A stretch of DNA of 64,000 nt from Agelas oroides (GCA_949130485.1 OX422191.1:933441-997440), one strand, 5' to 3'. Counted from the stretch's first letter, positions 41,007 through 53,212 are shown. Numbers and translations: made by a program. The notes: generated from the letters alone by a model not told the origin.

Positions 41007-44000
41007 CTGTGCTGCAGTGTCAATGGTAGAGGGAGAAAGCCCACCGTCAACCTCGATATCCAAACTAGAAAACCTCTCACGAAGAAACTGCACCTGCAGT
41101 TACAAACAAGCAACACATCAATCATAGCCTCGTTCCCAGGTCTCTGCCACCTCCAGTATCCGATCACTTCCAGTGTGCAAATATGGAGAAAGAAGGCCTG
41201 GGAGACCTCACCACAGGTGGTGATGTGAGGTAATGATAGAAGGTATAGGTGCACAGTTCATATGGGTCTAGACCATAATGAAGGAGGGAGAACGCAGTCA
41301 TTAGAACACATGACGTATTGCCCCATGTGAGGCTACCAGACCCACTCAAAGAAGGTCCTGCTTTGTAAGTTGCTTGCTAGGCTTCAGTAAATTGTTGAAA
41401 GTGTTGCCAAGGAGGTCTGTAAAGTTGTGAAGAGTAAAACTAAGCAGTTTGTGGTGAGGAAGCCAAGTGAGTTGAGATACGAGTAGTGATAGATAGCTAC
41501 TGATAGTGCTGCCACAAGGTTGGGAGGGACAAGAATGTCAACACTAGTCTTCTTGAGGGACAAGATGGGGAAGAACCTGGGAACAAGGCTACCTCACATC
41601 ACCACACCCCTTTTTATTGGGGCGAGCCTGAGCGAGCCCCACACTAGCGGGACTGCATTGCAAAGATGCGTGTATAATAGCGGCTCAAGCCAGAGGTGTC
41701 CTGGGTTCAACTCCCGGCGGCTGCCGGCCTTTTTCACTTTCCTCTATTTTCGCCTCATAACATCTAAATTCATTTATTTTCAGCGTGAGGCAAGATGCTC
41801 TGAGAAAATATGCGTGTTTATTATATACCTAGTATACGCGCCAATAGTATTTCCCATAGAGCAACATGACTAATATTTTCCCTAATCATATAGGTATTTA
41901 AAGTATGTATTGTAAGGCTATATACCAACTGTGCAGATTTATCCCAAATTGCACGGCTATCGACCAATCAAATGCGGATTTCACTTTTTGCACGGCTCAG
42001 CTGTGCAAAAAGTGAAATCTGCATCTGATTGGTCAATAGTAGTACCGCAGGCGCCTGGATATACGGGATATACGTAGCAACGGCGTTGTAAACAATTCAA
42101 ACGCGAAAGAAAGCAACGGCAGAAGGTTGTATTAGCTGCTCTCCTTGTGAATTGTCGACGAAAATCGCACTCCTTCGACTTCGAAGCTGCAATAAAACGG
42201 CCATTACCACGCCTTCGAATCTTTCGGGTGACCGGAGCCTGGCGGAGAATTGCCGGTAGGTGGCAGGTTTTGCCTGTTCTGCTAGCCGATTGCTCTGTGT
42301 TTCTTGGTGAACGAGATCGAGTAGAACATCATTCAGGTTTGCTATGCCGCTTCGCATGCTTGGTACCCGCGCCGAATATGAGGCTACATAATTTCTTTGT
42401 GGATCGAACGGTCATTTGCCACGCCTTCTACTCTTCCCACTGCACTAGCGCTAACTAGTCGCTCCGCCCTCCTCTTGAACTCACTGGGAAGTTGCAGTAG
42501 TACATGTTACTATCACTGTCAAAAGTAAAAGTGTAATAGGTGAAGAAACAAAGAAAACCTATATGATTAATATGTGATACCATGACTAGCAGTGCAATTT
42601 GGGATTAATTACACTCGTAAGGTTAGTAATTTCACTCGGCTTCGCCTCGTGAAATTACAAACCTTACTCGTGCAATTAATCCCAAATTGCACTGCTAGCC
42701 ATGGTATTACATATACATATTCCATAGTCCGTATTTCATAGCCCTCAGGGCATATGCTGCGTAGCAACCGCGGCGTGTGCTTTAATTGGAATGCACTCGT
42801 AGCCGCTGCTGAAACGACGAATAAGCTTTCATTACGGATGAAAACGGAATTATTTACTGACTTACGGTACTTTCTTCCACTGGTAGAGGGATCGGTACGC
42901 GTGCTGGTGGCGTCCAAAGCTAGAAACAGGCCAGCAGCCTGAAGCTCATTAAATATGCACGCAGCAGCGTGCTTTGTACTGCGCATGCGCAGTAGCTGTC
43001 TATCTTCTAGGTGCTGCTAAATCACAGTAGTATATAATAAATCTATTATTTGATGTGTGAGAGGGCAATATGGCTGGATATTGCACTCTTGTGCTGTATT
43101 TTCACTCGCCTGCGGCTCGTGAAAATACGACCGCACACTCGTGCAATATCCAGCCATATTGCCCTCTCACCCATCAAATAATATATATGTATGTCTGCTT
43201 GCGGCCATATACTGTAAATTTTAAATTAACGCATTAAGTATTTTACGAAGCTGAACGCCCTTGTGTACTCGGTAGGTATGAGGTGAAGGCTACAGCCAGA
43301 GTGCAGCGTCGGTGACCTGAAGCGAAGACGACTGAAGTTAAAGCACGCATGGCAACTTGTTTGTACAGCTACGGACCTTCAACAGTAGGCTGCTCACAAT
43401 GGTGTAAATTATGGACAATGGTTGAAGTCGCTTCACCGGTAAAGTCCACTCATGTCCAAGTTTGCCATCAAAATCCTCTGTCCACTTAGGATTGTCCTAC
43501 CTGTCTCCTATGGACATCCATGGGACATCCATTGGACATCCCACCCTCACTGATCAGGCTTGTCCCACTGTCCTGTCCAGTCCACCTGTCCAATGGACGT
43601 CATGGACGTCCATTGGACATCCCACCCTCACTGACCAGGCTTGTCCCACTGTCTTGTCCAGTCCACCTGTCCTATGGACGTCCATGGGACATCCATTGGA
43701 CATCCCACCCTCACTGACCAGGCTTGTCCCACTGTCCTGTCCAGTCCACCTGTCCAATGGACATCCATGGGACGTCCATTGGACATCCCACCCTCACTGA
43801 CCAGGCTTGTCCCACTGTCCTGTCCAGTCCACCTGTCCTATGGACATCCATTGGACATCCCACCCTCACTGACCAGGCTTGTCCCACTGTCCAGTCCAGT
43901 CCACCTGTCCAATGGACCTCCATGGGACATCCATTGGACATCCCACCCTCACTGACCAGGCTTGTCCCACTGTCCTGTCCAGTCCACCTGTCCAATGGAC

Positions 44001-47000
44001 CTCCATGGGACGTCCATTGGACATCCCACCCTCACTGACCAGGCTTGTCCCACTGTCCTGTCCAGTCCACCTGTCCAATGGACCTCCATGGGACGTCCAT
44101 TGGACATCCCACCCTCACTGACCAGGCTTGTCCCACTGTCCTGTCCAGTCCACCTGTCCAATGGACATCCATGGGACGTCCATTGGAAAAAATGATTGTC
44201 TACAGCGTGTGCATGAATCTGCAAGTTGACTTCGTTAGAGTGGCGTCATCTTTTGCATGGACAATTACAAGCATACTCACCAAAATGGGGCCTGAAAATC
44301 AAAAAAAACAAAAGGCCAAGACCTTCAACTGTAGGTGGACAGACTCTTTTGGAGAGCTGTTAGTATACTGTCGCCAATATCATGATCATGTGACTGTTAT
44401 CATTTTTAAGCCTACCTATACTGACTCTCTTTGAAAAGTCATCTGGCCCTAGCAACAAAAATTAGATTGGTATGGCCTAAGACAACCTTCTTCAATGGTT
44501 ACTCTAGTCTTGTTCCCAAGCTGCCTTTCCATGCGTGGTCTATAAAGTTGGACAGTGGGAAGGCCTAGATGTGAACGAGGATTTTATTAACGCACAATTA
44601 TAGCTGGAACACCACATTTTTAAACAGTAGCAACATGAAAGTAATCATATAAAAAAGTTGTTATTTACACTGGAATTTTTATAATGATGTCTTGTGCCAT
44701 GGTTTGAGCATATAGTTCGTGTACTAACTGGTTCAGTTTATCGTCTAGTTTAGTGCCTCCACAATGGCTCGTTTACTCATTATTCCATGATGTCATGAGT
44801 TAAAGTTCTATGTCATTGAAAAGTATGATATTTCGATTCTTGCTTAAAATTGTTCTGCTTAGACTCATTTTGAGCTCAATAGACAGTTTACTTAAGTATG
44901 GATCTCTGAATCTTTCCCTGAGAGTTTCTAAGTAGCTGTAATGTCATTCCTCACTATATGGTGCACCATCATTGTCCCTGGCAAATTATGACTTGTACGG
45001 AGATAACAGAAATTGAACGGTGGGAGACACTTTCCAGTCTTGTTCACAGTTCACTGATAGTGCATTGCAGTTATAGTTGGAAGTTGTCCCATGGTACAGT
45101 GGGATAGGACGGACAGTGGGATATGGGGGCCCTCAGGTGGGACAGTGGACTCCCATGGACAGTCCCACCTGTCCCATGGTACAGTGGGATAGGACGGACA
45201 GTGGGATATGGGGCCCTCAGGTGGGACAGTGGACTCCCATGGACAGTCCCACCTGTCCCATGGTACAGTGGGATAGGACGGACAGTGGGATATGGGGCCA
45301 TCAGATGGGACAGTGGACTCCCATGGACAGTCCCACCTGTCCCATGGTACAGTGGGATAGGACGGACAGTGGGATATGGGGCCCTCAGGAGGGACAGTGG
45401 ACTCCCATGGACAGTCCCACCTGTCCCATGGTACTGTGGGATAGGACGGACAGTGGGATATGGTGGCCCTCAGGTGGGACAGTGGACTCCCATGGACAGT
45501 CCCACCTGTCCCATGGTACAGTGGGATAGGACGGACAGTGGGACATGGGGGCCCTCAGGAGGGACAGTGGACTCCCATGGACAGTCCCACCTGTCCCATG
45601 GTACTGTGGGATAGGAAGGACAGTGGGATATGGGGCCCTTAAGGAGGGACAGTGGACTCCCATGGATAGTCCCACCTGTCCCATGGTACTGTGGGATAGG
45701 ACGGACAGTGGGATATGGGGCCCTTAAGGAGGGACAGTGGACTCCCATGGACAGTCCCACCTGTCCCATGGTACAGTGGGATAGGACGGACAGTGGGATA
45801 TGGGGCCCTCAGATGGGACAGTGGACTCCCATGGACAGTCCCACCTGTCCCATGGTACAGTGGGATAGGACGGACAGTGGGATATGGGGGCCCTCAGGTG
45901 GGACAGTGGACTCCCATGGACAGTCCCACCTGTCCCATGGTACTGTGGGATAGGACGGACAGTGGGATATGGTGGCCCTCAGGTGGGACAGTGGACTCCC
46001 ATGGACAGTCCCACCTGTCCCATGGTACAGTGGGATAGGACGGACAGTGGGACATGGGGGCCCTCAGGAGGGACAGTGGACTCCCATGGACAGTCCCACC
46101 TGTCCCATGGTACTGTGGGATAGGACGGACAGTGGGATATGGGGCCCTTAAGGAGGGACAGTGGACTCCCATGGATAGTCCCACCTGTCGCATGGTACTG
46201 TGGGATAGGATGGACAGTGGGATATGGGGCCCTTAAGGAGGGACAGTGGACTCCCATGGATAGTCCCACCTGTCCCATGGTACTGTGGGATAGGACGGAC
46301 AGTGGGATATGGGGCCCTCAGATGGGACAGTGGACTCCCATGGACAGTCCCACCTGTCCCATGGTACAGTGGGATAGGACGGACAGTGGGACATGGGGGC
46401 CCTCAGGAGGGACAGTGGACTCCCATGGACAGTCCCACCTGTCCCATGGTACAGTGGGATAGGACGGACAGTGGGAAATGGGGGCCCTCAGGTGGGATAT
46501 TGGACTCCCATGGACAGTCCCACCTGTCCCATGGTACTGTGGGATAGGACGGACAGTGGGATATGGGGCCCTTAAGGAGGGACAGTGGACTCCCATGGAT
46601 AGTCCCACCTGTCCCATGGTACTGTGGGATAGGACGGACAGTGGGATATGGGGGCCCTCAGGTGGGACAGTGGACTCCCATGGACAGTCCCACCTGTCCC
46701 ATGGTACTGTGGGATAGGACGGACAGTGGGATATGGGGCTCTTAAGGAGGGACAGTGGACTCCCATGGATAGTCCCACCTGTCCCATGGTACTGTGGGAT
46801 CCCATAGGATTTTGATGGCAGACTTGGACATCACTCGTAAAGTCCGTGCATATACAGCACTCATACGCCGGAGACTCAGCTCATGATTTGAGCGTGAAGC
46901 TTAGTCCATGCATGTGTAGCTACAGTAACTGCCCTGGCTGGAGAAACGATTGGCATATGCATCAAACATTTATCTCAGCCCCTGGCACTGTTAGGCCCTT

Positions 47001-50000
47001 CCAATTGGTATTCCTGTTGCTGGTCCTCCGCCCATATCAATAATTACGTCTTACACAATTTCAGCAACTCAACTTCTGCGCATGCACAGTATGGTGGATT
47101 CGCGGTGAGTTGTAGATCGGTTGTATCTATCACCATCAGCCTAAGCAAACTAAGCAAAATAGGAAATGTGTCTGTCATATTTGTAGGCTTCAGTTCGTTT
47201 TATTCATTCTTTTTGTGCCTTTTTGTAGGAATCGCACTAGGATGTTGTGTATGGCGTTAGTGAACTGTAGTGTTTTGTGTAGAAGTACTTGGTTTCTAGG
47301 TTGCTAAGTACCCACCCACCCGCGTCAATGCCAGCAAAAACCCCTGACCAGAAACAGGAATACCGGTTGGAATAGCCTTATGCATTATGATTGTGTATAT
47401 ATGCATAGCATATCTTTTCATTTGACCTTTTTTTTAAAAAAGCACTTTTAAACTCCCCTGTGAATGGTGAATGGATGTGCATGGAGGAAGATTGGTTGTG
47501 ATACATCAGTGATATAACACTGTTCCTGTCTCAGCTTGCTTAGGCTCGCCCCCACAATGTTCTACATTTTCTAGTATTTGGAGAGGGGGGGAGGAGGGGG
47601 GGAGGAGGGGGGGGAAGAGGGGGGGAGGAGGGGGGGAGGAGGGGGGGAGGAGGGGGGGAGGAGGGGGGGAGGAGGGGGGGAGGAGGGGGGAGGAGGGGGG
47701 GAGGAGGGGGGGAGGAGGGGGGGAGGAGGGCTGGTTCTGAGAATAAGACAAAGCTGAATAGCAAGTGTGGGTCAGGTCAGGAATTGATGCGACACGGCCC
47801 CCATACCTTTGGCATCATGTCAGGCATGAACTTCTGTCCCCCAAAACCAGGCTCGATGGTCATCACCAGAATCATGTCCACGAGAGAGACAAAGGGAACC
47901 ACCTCCTCCACTGGCGTCCCTGGCTTGATGCCAATACCAACCTAGGGAGGGGGTGGAGGGAGGGGGTAAAAGGAGGGGAAAGGGGAGGGAGGAGAGGGGG
48001 AAGGGAGGGGAGAGGGAGGGAGAGGAAGGGGAGGTGACGAAAAAGAGGAAGGGAGGGGAGGGGAGGGAGGGGAGGGGAGGGGAAAAGGAAGGAAGGGGGG
48101 AGGGGAAAAGGAAGGAAGGGGGAAGGGGGAAGGGGAAAGGGAAAGGAGAGAGGGGAGGGAAGGGGAGAGAGGGGAGAGGAAAGGGAAGGAGGATAGGAGG
48201 AAAATCCATGTAACAATAGATCCAGAACAGATAGTCTGGCTTTGAGGCTGGGATGAAAGGAGAGAGAGGGAGAGAATAGGGTATTTGAGGAGTAGAAAGA
48301 GATAGGAGGGTGGGAGGGAGAGACAACGATGTCAATCTGACCTTCATTCCTTTCTCTCTGATCTTCTTGATCAGTTCAGTCGGATTCTCTGACCATAAAA
48401 TGAAATGTTATCATATTACAGCACACAGGAAGACCAATCACAGCATAGTTGCCAAGCGCCTTATCTCCAGGCTACTAATCTTGCAGTGTCTGGTTGGTGG
48501 GTGTGGCTAACATAATTACACACAGGCTCTGTCCTCCTCAGTCATTGACTGTGTGTCTATATATGTGTCTTGTGTGCGAGGCTTACTCTGCACTGCATAC
48601 ACCTAGTATAATACTGGTAGCAGGTATCGATTACAGTTACAGTGTTGTGTTCAGGATCACCCACCAGCTACCCACCACCAGTACTGGAACTGGGAATGAG
48701 GCCAAAGTACAAACTTTGATTTCTCTGCAAACCATGAAAACCTGGTCTTGGGACTACATCTGGGGACCTGGGAATGAGACTATTAAACTTACTCGTGGCC
48801 TCCAGATGAAAGGTGTACTGGTTTGCTCCAGCGTCAGCTAAATCATCCACCCACTAGAGAACAAGTAATATTGTCAGCCATATTGAAAAAGAATAAACAT
48901 CATATAGACCCCTTTCTGAGCATTCGGTTCCCATGGTAATACATCATATTGGAGGTCGAGTACTAACTATAGAGGTCAGTACTCACGCTGATGTGGGTGA
49001 CATGAACATGCACTGTAATTTGTGGAAAGCCAGACAGGGAGCGGTATACGCAAGTTATTGACATTTTTCACTGAACTTCTCACTGAGTTTCATATATGTC
49101 CCTTGACCTCCAATATGACATAATACCATGGGAGCCGAATGCTCAGGAAAGGGGTCTATTGTCAGCTACTGCAAGCAGTGGAAAGCTGGAGACATGAGGT
49201 TTAATATTACTGGAAGCAATGCATGGGTGTGGGAAGGGATTGTCCGGGGTACACTAACAACATTCTTCAGGTTAGTTGCTAGAACAAAACCAACTTGATC
49301 ATGAACATCGACAGAATATACAGTTAAAAACTGAAGGCAATCCTCCTCACCTTCTCTGGCTCTGAAACCATCATGTGAATATCTGAGCAAAGAAACAAGC
49401 CAATGGCAGAATAAACCAAAGTTCACCGGCATCATGAGTTCCGTAATTCTGTGTTCAGTCTAAGTTTCTTACCAAAGAAAGCATCTGGTATTCTCTTCCG
49501 CAAACATTTCACAACAGGAGCTCCAAATGTAAGGTTGGGTACAAAATGCCTGCAATGACCAATAGAACATTAAGATTGCATGTGGGAGGAGGATACCCGG
49601 GGGAGGGGTATATGTTCTCCAGGTAGCCTCGTTCTAGCAACTAAGTTGGAGAAATAGGTGTACAGTGACCTATAACCTCCCACACACTGTTTTGGAACAA
49701 ACCGGAAATGAACCCCCTGCCCGACCCTATAGATGGTTTCCAAATGTCAATTAAGCGTCCTACTTCCGGAGGGCAAACACGCAAGAGGCAGCTGTACAGC
49801 AGACCTTTCAGTTTGAGAGAAGCAGCCTCTTTTATCTTTCAACACTAATGATAAGGGCTCGATATAGTGCTTACTAGCCTGAATTTTGCACACAACTGCA
49901 CTAAACACAGACCCCGACTCTTGCCCTCTGGAAGTGAAGCCACGCCCTATGAAAAACCATCTACATCCTACCCTTCATTTTGTTTAAGAAATACACCTCC

Positions 50001-50550
50001 TATAGATGGTTTCCAAATGTCAATTAAGTATCCTACTTCCGGAGGGCAAGTGTGCGATCAAGTGGCAGCTGTACAGCGGACCTTTCACCTTGTGAGAAGC
50101 AGCTTCTTTTATCTTTCGGCACTAATGGTAAGGACTTGATGTAGCACTTACTAGCCTGTAATTTGCACACAGCTGCGCTAAACACAGACCCCGACTTTTG
50201 CCCTCCGGAAGTGAAGCCACGCCCCATGAAAACCATCTATAGGGAGTACAATACGATCCCAGTCCCACCTGCCAGTTCCTCTTCACTTGCAGCACAGCCA
50301 CATGGAGAGAGCCTGGAACAGAAGCTATATTCTCCTGTTGTTACTCTCCATCCCACACACGCACAGGACTGAACTAAAACAGACTGTATCCAGTAGGATA
50401 GGACTTATGCTTCACGTGAGCTCACCCGTCCATGACGTCTAGATGTAGGTAGTCTGCTCCGCTGTCCAACATCTTCTGGCACTCCTCAGCCAGACAGGAG
50501 AGGTCTGCATTCAGGATGGACGGGCCTATCTGACACTTGCACGTACACAT
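41007..50550 (-). CDS. RPE: Ribulose-phosphate 3-epimerase, copy 2 (seven exons)
   Basis: Pentose phosphate pathway epimerase. Exons: 50550-50426 ([20 protein letters not shown]), 49549-49473 ([20 protein letters not shown]), 49382-49351 ([11 protein letters not shown]), 48853-48793 ([18 protein letters not shown]), 48388-48342 ([15 protein letters not shown]), 47941-47807 ([28 protein letters not shown]), 41093-41007 ([26 protein letters not shown]). All boundaries are GT-AG and add up in frame to 188 codons. The four metal ligands known in the family are His36, Asp38, His70 and Asp175, all present. About 40 C-terminal residues (usual length near 228) are not found. Intron 6 carries the FoldBack-like element; the promoter has a ~790-bp insertion. 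Confidence 0.9.
41126..41590. mobile_element. ~465-bp MITE with CCCAGG ends
   Basis: AGCCTCGTTCCCAGGT at the left, AGCCTTGTTCCCAGGT reversed at the right. No ORF of note. Confidence 0.6.
41610..41735 (+). ncRNA. Possible tRNA-derived SINE-like sequence
   Basis: GGTTCAACTCC at 41704-41714 matches a pol III B box within a T-arm-like CTGGG/CCCGG stem, and TTTTT follows ~15 bases later. No convincing full cloverleaf. Confidence 0.3.
41962..42034. repeat. Foldback hairpin 1
   Basis: 32-bp arms GACCAATCAAATGCGGATTT... (41962-41993) and 42003-42034 around a short loop. Confidence 0.85.
42575..42710. repeat. Foldback hairpin 2, ~61-bp arms
   Basis: Arms 42575-42635 and 42649-42710; loop TCGGCTTCGCCTC. 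Related arms occur in the hairpins at 54.4 and 55.3 kb. Confidence 0.85.
43045..43183. repeat. Foldback hairpin 3, ~60-bp arms
   Basis: Arms built on GAGAGGGCAATATGGCTGGA; apical part TCGCCTGCGGCTC. Between hairpins 1 and 3 (42035-43044) I see no gene. Confidence 0.85.
43500..44188 (+). repeat. 83-bp minisatellite, ~8 copies
   Basis: Unit CCCACCCTCACTGACCAGGC, TTGTCCCACTGTCC, then a self-complementary part CCAATGGAC..GTCCATTGG that can fold. Confidence 0.95.
44190..45084. other. Unique centre of FoldBack-like element
   Basis: No recognised coding region; no homology to the arms. Confidence 0.6.
45085..46800 (+). repeat. 85-bp minisatellite, ~20 copies
   Basis: Unit CCCATGGTACAGTGGGATAG, GACGGACAGTGGGATATGGG, CCCTCAGGTGGGACAGTGG, ACTCCCATGGACAGTCCCAC. 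85 is not a multiple of 3, yet overlapping frames stay open by composition. Variants (CTCAGG, CTTAAGG, CAGATGG) are shuffled among units. Confidence 0.95.
46994..47377. mobile_element. MITE, full copy next to RPE
   Basis: Starts GGCCCTTCCAATTGGTATTC and ends with the near-complement; ~384 bp, no ORF of note. The duplicate at 27332 lies at the same place relative to RPE, so it was part of the segmental duplication. Confidence 0.75.
47583..47732 (+). repeat. G-rich minisatellite in RPE copy 2
   Basis: About 13 copies of GGGGGGAGGAG; likely G-quadruplex former. Confidence 0.9.
47945..48190 (+). repeat. Polypurine tract in RPE intron, copy 2
   Basis: Counterpart of 28197-28440. Confidence 0.9.
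48904..49159. mobile_element. 255-bp MITE in RPE intron, copy 2
   Basis: Same element and site as at 29434, predating the duplication. Confidence 0.85.
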
Positions 50551-50618
50551 TCTCGACTTCTGAGCTGCAAACGACACAAGGGCTGCTGTCTTCAGCCCCG
50601 GTTCCCTTTCAATATAGG

Positions 50619-51410
50619 TTATACGATGAAACCGAGGGGTCTACGGGATTTAGATACCCGCGGAAACCTATATAAACACCCGCGCGCGAAGCGCAAGGGT
50701 GTTTATGGTTTCCAAGGGGATCTAAATCCCGTAGGCCCCGAGGGTTTCATCGTATAAGGTATTTATACTATAGCCAATCAAATCGTTTCTCTCCTTGGCA
50801 ACAAAACTGCGTGCATTTCTCTCCTTAGCAACAAAACTGCCTAGCAACGGCTACAGTTCAAATTCTGAATGAACGAGCTCTCTTTCAAGCTGTTCGCTGA
50901 CCGCTTACCTTGCAACGATTCAACTTTGTACTCGCTCGGCAACGCTCGCTAGTGATTGGGATTCAAAACCGAATTCAAATTCAGAGCGCCTGAGAATGAG
51001 ACCGAAATGTCCCGCCCCATGACATTGTGAACTTTCTGGTGAGTGTTGTGTTGAGCGAGTACTAGCGCTTTCTTGAATAGTAGCTACCTATGGCTCCCAT
51101 TGAAACTGTAGGCAAACTCCGTGTGAACCGGTTAAGTTCGAGACCACCGCTGTCGAGCCAAACGCTTTCTATCCGAAGCTGTCTTCAGACTGCAGCCATT
51201 GTCATACAACCGCTAACGAGCTTAGCGCTTTGCGTACAGAAACTGTATGAGAGCTGGTGGCTATATTTGTAGCGCTTCATGGTATTAAACTATCTCTATA
51301 CTATCTACGGATATCACAGGTGGTATAAGTTCAATTTACAGGTGGTATAAGTGATTTATACTACCTGCAATGACCAATCAGATTGCAGTATTTCATTTAG
51401 CTATAGTATA
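50619..51410. mobile_element. ~790-bp insertion in the RPE/MRPL32 promoter
   Basis: Absent from copy 1, where flanking sequences are joined. Begins with a hairpin (arms 50619-50680 and 50697-50757, loop CGCGCGAAGCGCAA). The rest is non-coding apart from a 60-codon open stretch of unknown meaning. It moves the ETS-type promoter sites away from the RPE ATG. Confidence 0.7.
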
Positions 51411-51477
51411 ACTTCCGGTTATCCCGGATGTGAAGTGCTAATAAATAAAGTCTTTAACCCTTTCCAGCCGCAGTAAG
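51411..51477 (+). promoter_or_regulatory. MRPL32 proximal promoter
   Basis: ACTTCCGG at 51411-51418 and CCGGATGTGAAGT just after it lie 60 bp upstream of the ATG and match copy 1. Confidence 0.55.
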
Positions 51478-51958
51478 ATGGCCCACGTGCTTAAGCTATT
51501 TGCTGGTGTGTTGGGCCATTTCTGGAGAAATCAGTCTGGTATTTTCGGTTAGAAACGGATCCATTGGAGTAGGTTTGCTGGACAGAAGCATCCTCTGCAG
51601 AATTTTGGTATTTTCTGGCGTCGTGAGGCCGCCCATAGCGTTTCAAACTTGCAGAACTGGTGTATCTGGATTGGAGTACAGTCCCTTACCTTTGCTGGAT
51701 GGGGGAGAGTTTATTTCAGAGGTAGACTGCGGGGACTGGGATGGGTTTCTGTGGGCAGTACCCAAGAAAAGGACTTCACATTCCAAGAAGAGAATGCGCA
51801 TGACACACAAGTATCTGAAGCCTATCCACCACTACACAACATGCCCAAAATGTCAAAATTTGAAGTTACTGCACATTTTGTGCGGTCACTGCTTGAAAGA
51901 GACCCTTAAAAAGACAGCTGCCATGAGGCAGGAAGAACAAGGAAAATACAAGGAATGA
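51478..51958 (+). CDS. MRPL32: Mitochondrial ribosomal protein bL32m
   Basis: Large-subunit protein of the mitochondrial ribosome. The C-terminal part is clear: VPKKRTSHSKKRMRMTHKYL and a zinc ribbon CPKC...CGHC, then KETLKKTAAMRQEEQ. No ATG lies in this frame upstream. An ATG at 51478 in another frame opens MAHVLKLFAGVLGHFWRNQS; splicing 51538 to 51720 (GTATTT...TTTCAG, 181-bp intron) joins both in frame to 99 aa. I infer this two-exon model; the short N-terminus would be the mitochondrial targeting part. The basic loop looks bacterial-like. Divergent from RPE copy 2. Confidence 0.8.
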
Positions 51959-53202
51959 AAATGGACTTGTTTTGGTGTACATACTGGCTTTGTTTATCAG
52001 GAGTCTGCCGTGTGCAAGTGGGTGTTATTATACCAATAGAAGAGGATCTCTGTCTGCCACTGTGTGTATTATTGTCAACACAAATTGGGTTTGTCTCACG
52101 TCCACAACCCTGTTCAGTCTTCTGGGAGCTGCAAGTGTGTTCTGCCTCTCACATGAAGGAGTGTAGTCTTAGTCACAGATTGCTTTCAGTATCACGTTTT
52201 TTTCCCACACATTAGGCCCTAATTTTTTTGTTTCTCATTAGGTGCTTCCCCTGCACACAGTGCAGGTGGGCGGGTATTACCATTATTCAGCCAACAGATA
52301 TTTCTCACAAAAAAGTTGACAAGCGTGATGGCAAGATGATCGTCACTCATCTGCCATTGTAGAAGGGTTCTTTTGGATGCTGTGCACTAGACACGTTTGT
52401 TAGCGTTACATTCATCGCCATGCTCATGACGCCTATTGCTTGTTTGTTTAACGTCGCTGATATGTGCAAATAAAAATAATGGTGATAAATTCTATCACAG
52501 AAAATCCACGCAAGCGGTCAATGAGAAACTGATAATCAACGAATTCAGGCCTTATACTAGAAGCAATATATGTGCCAGATGAGCTCTGGGGACAAGACTA
52601 GAAGAAGTGTGGATTGGCTCGTTTGACATCTATGGTTCTCAGGCAGTCTGGGATTCCTAACCTAACCTGTGTGTGTCTGCTGTTGATTTGGGTCTGGGAC
52701 TTGAGACTACTAGCTTTGTACACTGAACCCAGTCAGTTTGGCCTCATTCCCAGGCTCCTCCCCAGTTTTTCAGTCAGTTAACATGACATACTGGTACATG
52801 TAGCTACAATCGTTGTGTTAGTGTTGTCAGAGAGGCTAACAGACTGGCAGGTGAAGAAGTATAATATATTAACCTTTCCAACAAAGATGATCTAGGTATT
52901 GACATGAAGGACTGATATACATGCTAGAGATTGCACCAAGACCCACACAAGGAATCAGCCCATAGAAGTAGTCTGGCTTCCTCCAAGAAGGGCCATGGAT
53001 ATATACAACAGTCCCATGCAGACCCAAACCAACATGCTATGCTGGGACACATAAACGTATTCCCAGATCACTTTCAGGTCTGAGAATGAGACTGGCTAGC
53101 CAGCCGGCACTGTGGTCATTGCAATACATACTAAGAAAACTGAATGAACATTCAACAAGCAAGCGATCAAGCAGCACAATTAATTGACCTCAACAGTTTT
53201 GC
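51959..53202. other. 3' flank of MRPL32, no further gene seen
   Basis: A probable MRPL32 3' UTR, then non-coding sequence. AAATAAAAATAATGG near 52468 could hold a poly(A) signal. MITE-end motifs near 52740 and 53085. Confidence 0.5.
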
Positions 53203-53212
53203 TTTTTTTTTT

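Larger units (their letters stand above)
43448..46836. mobile_element. FoldBack-like element with minisatellite arms
   Basis: 3389 bp bounded by perfect 9-bp direct repeats GTAAAGTCC (43439-43447, 46837-46845). Near-terminal inverted repeat ATGTCCAAGTTTGCCATC then AAAATCCT at 43452-43477, complement at 46806-46831 (one mismatch). Inside each end is a tandem array (83 bp left, 85 bp right), and the right array read backwards shares words with the left (CTGTCC, TCCCACTGTC, CCATGGGA). Middle 44190-45084 is non-repetitive with no recognised transposase. Drosophila FB elements and some Mutator-like elements have tandem-repeat arms and 9-bp duplications. It sits in RPE intron 6. Confidence 0.75.

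Noticed and set aside
42147-42458. 103-codon ORF between hairpins 1 and 2
   Set aside because: Within foldback-rich sequence, no family recognised, overlapped by an open frame on the other strand.
43500-46800. CRISPR-like regular spacing
   Set aside because: Units are contiguous tandem repeats without unique spacers, and the sequence is eukaryotic.
43462-46805. Long ORFs in the 83- and 85-bp arrays
   Set aside because: Open on both strands in several frames because of repeat composition; no start context or domain.
51649-52215. Other frames over MRPL32 and its 3' flank
   Set aside because: They overlap the MRPL32 zinc-ribbon frame or lie in the likely 3' UTR without domains.
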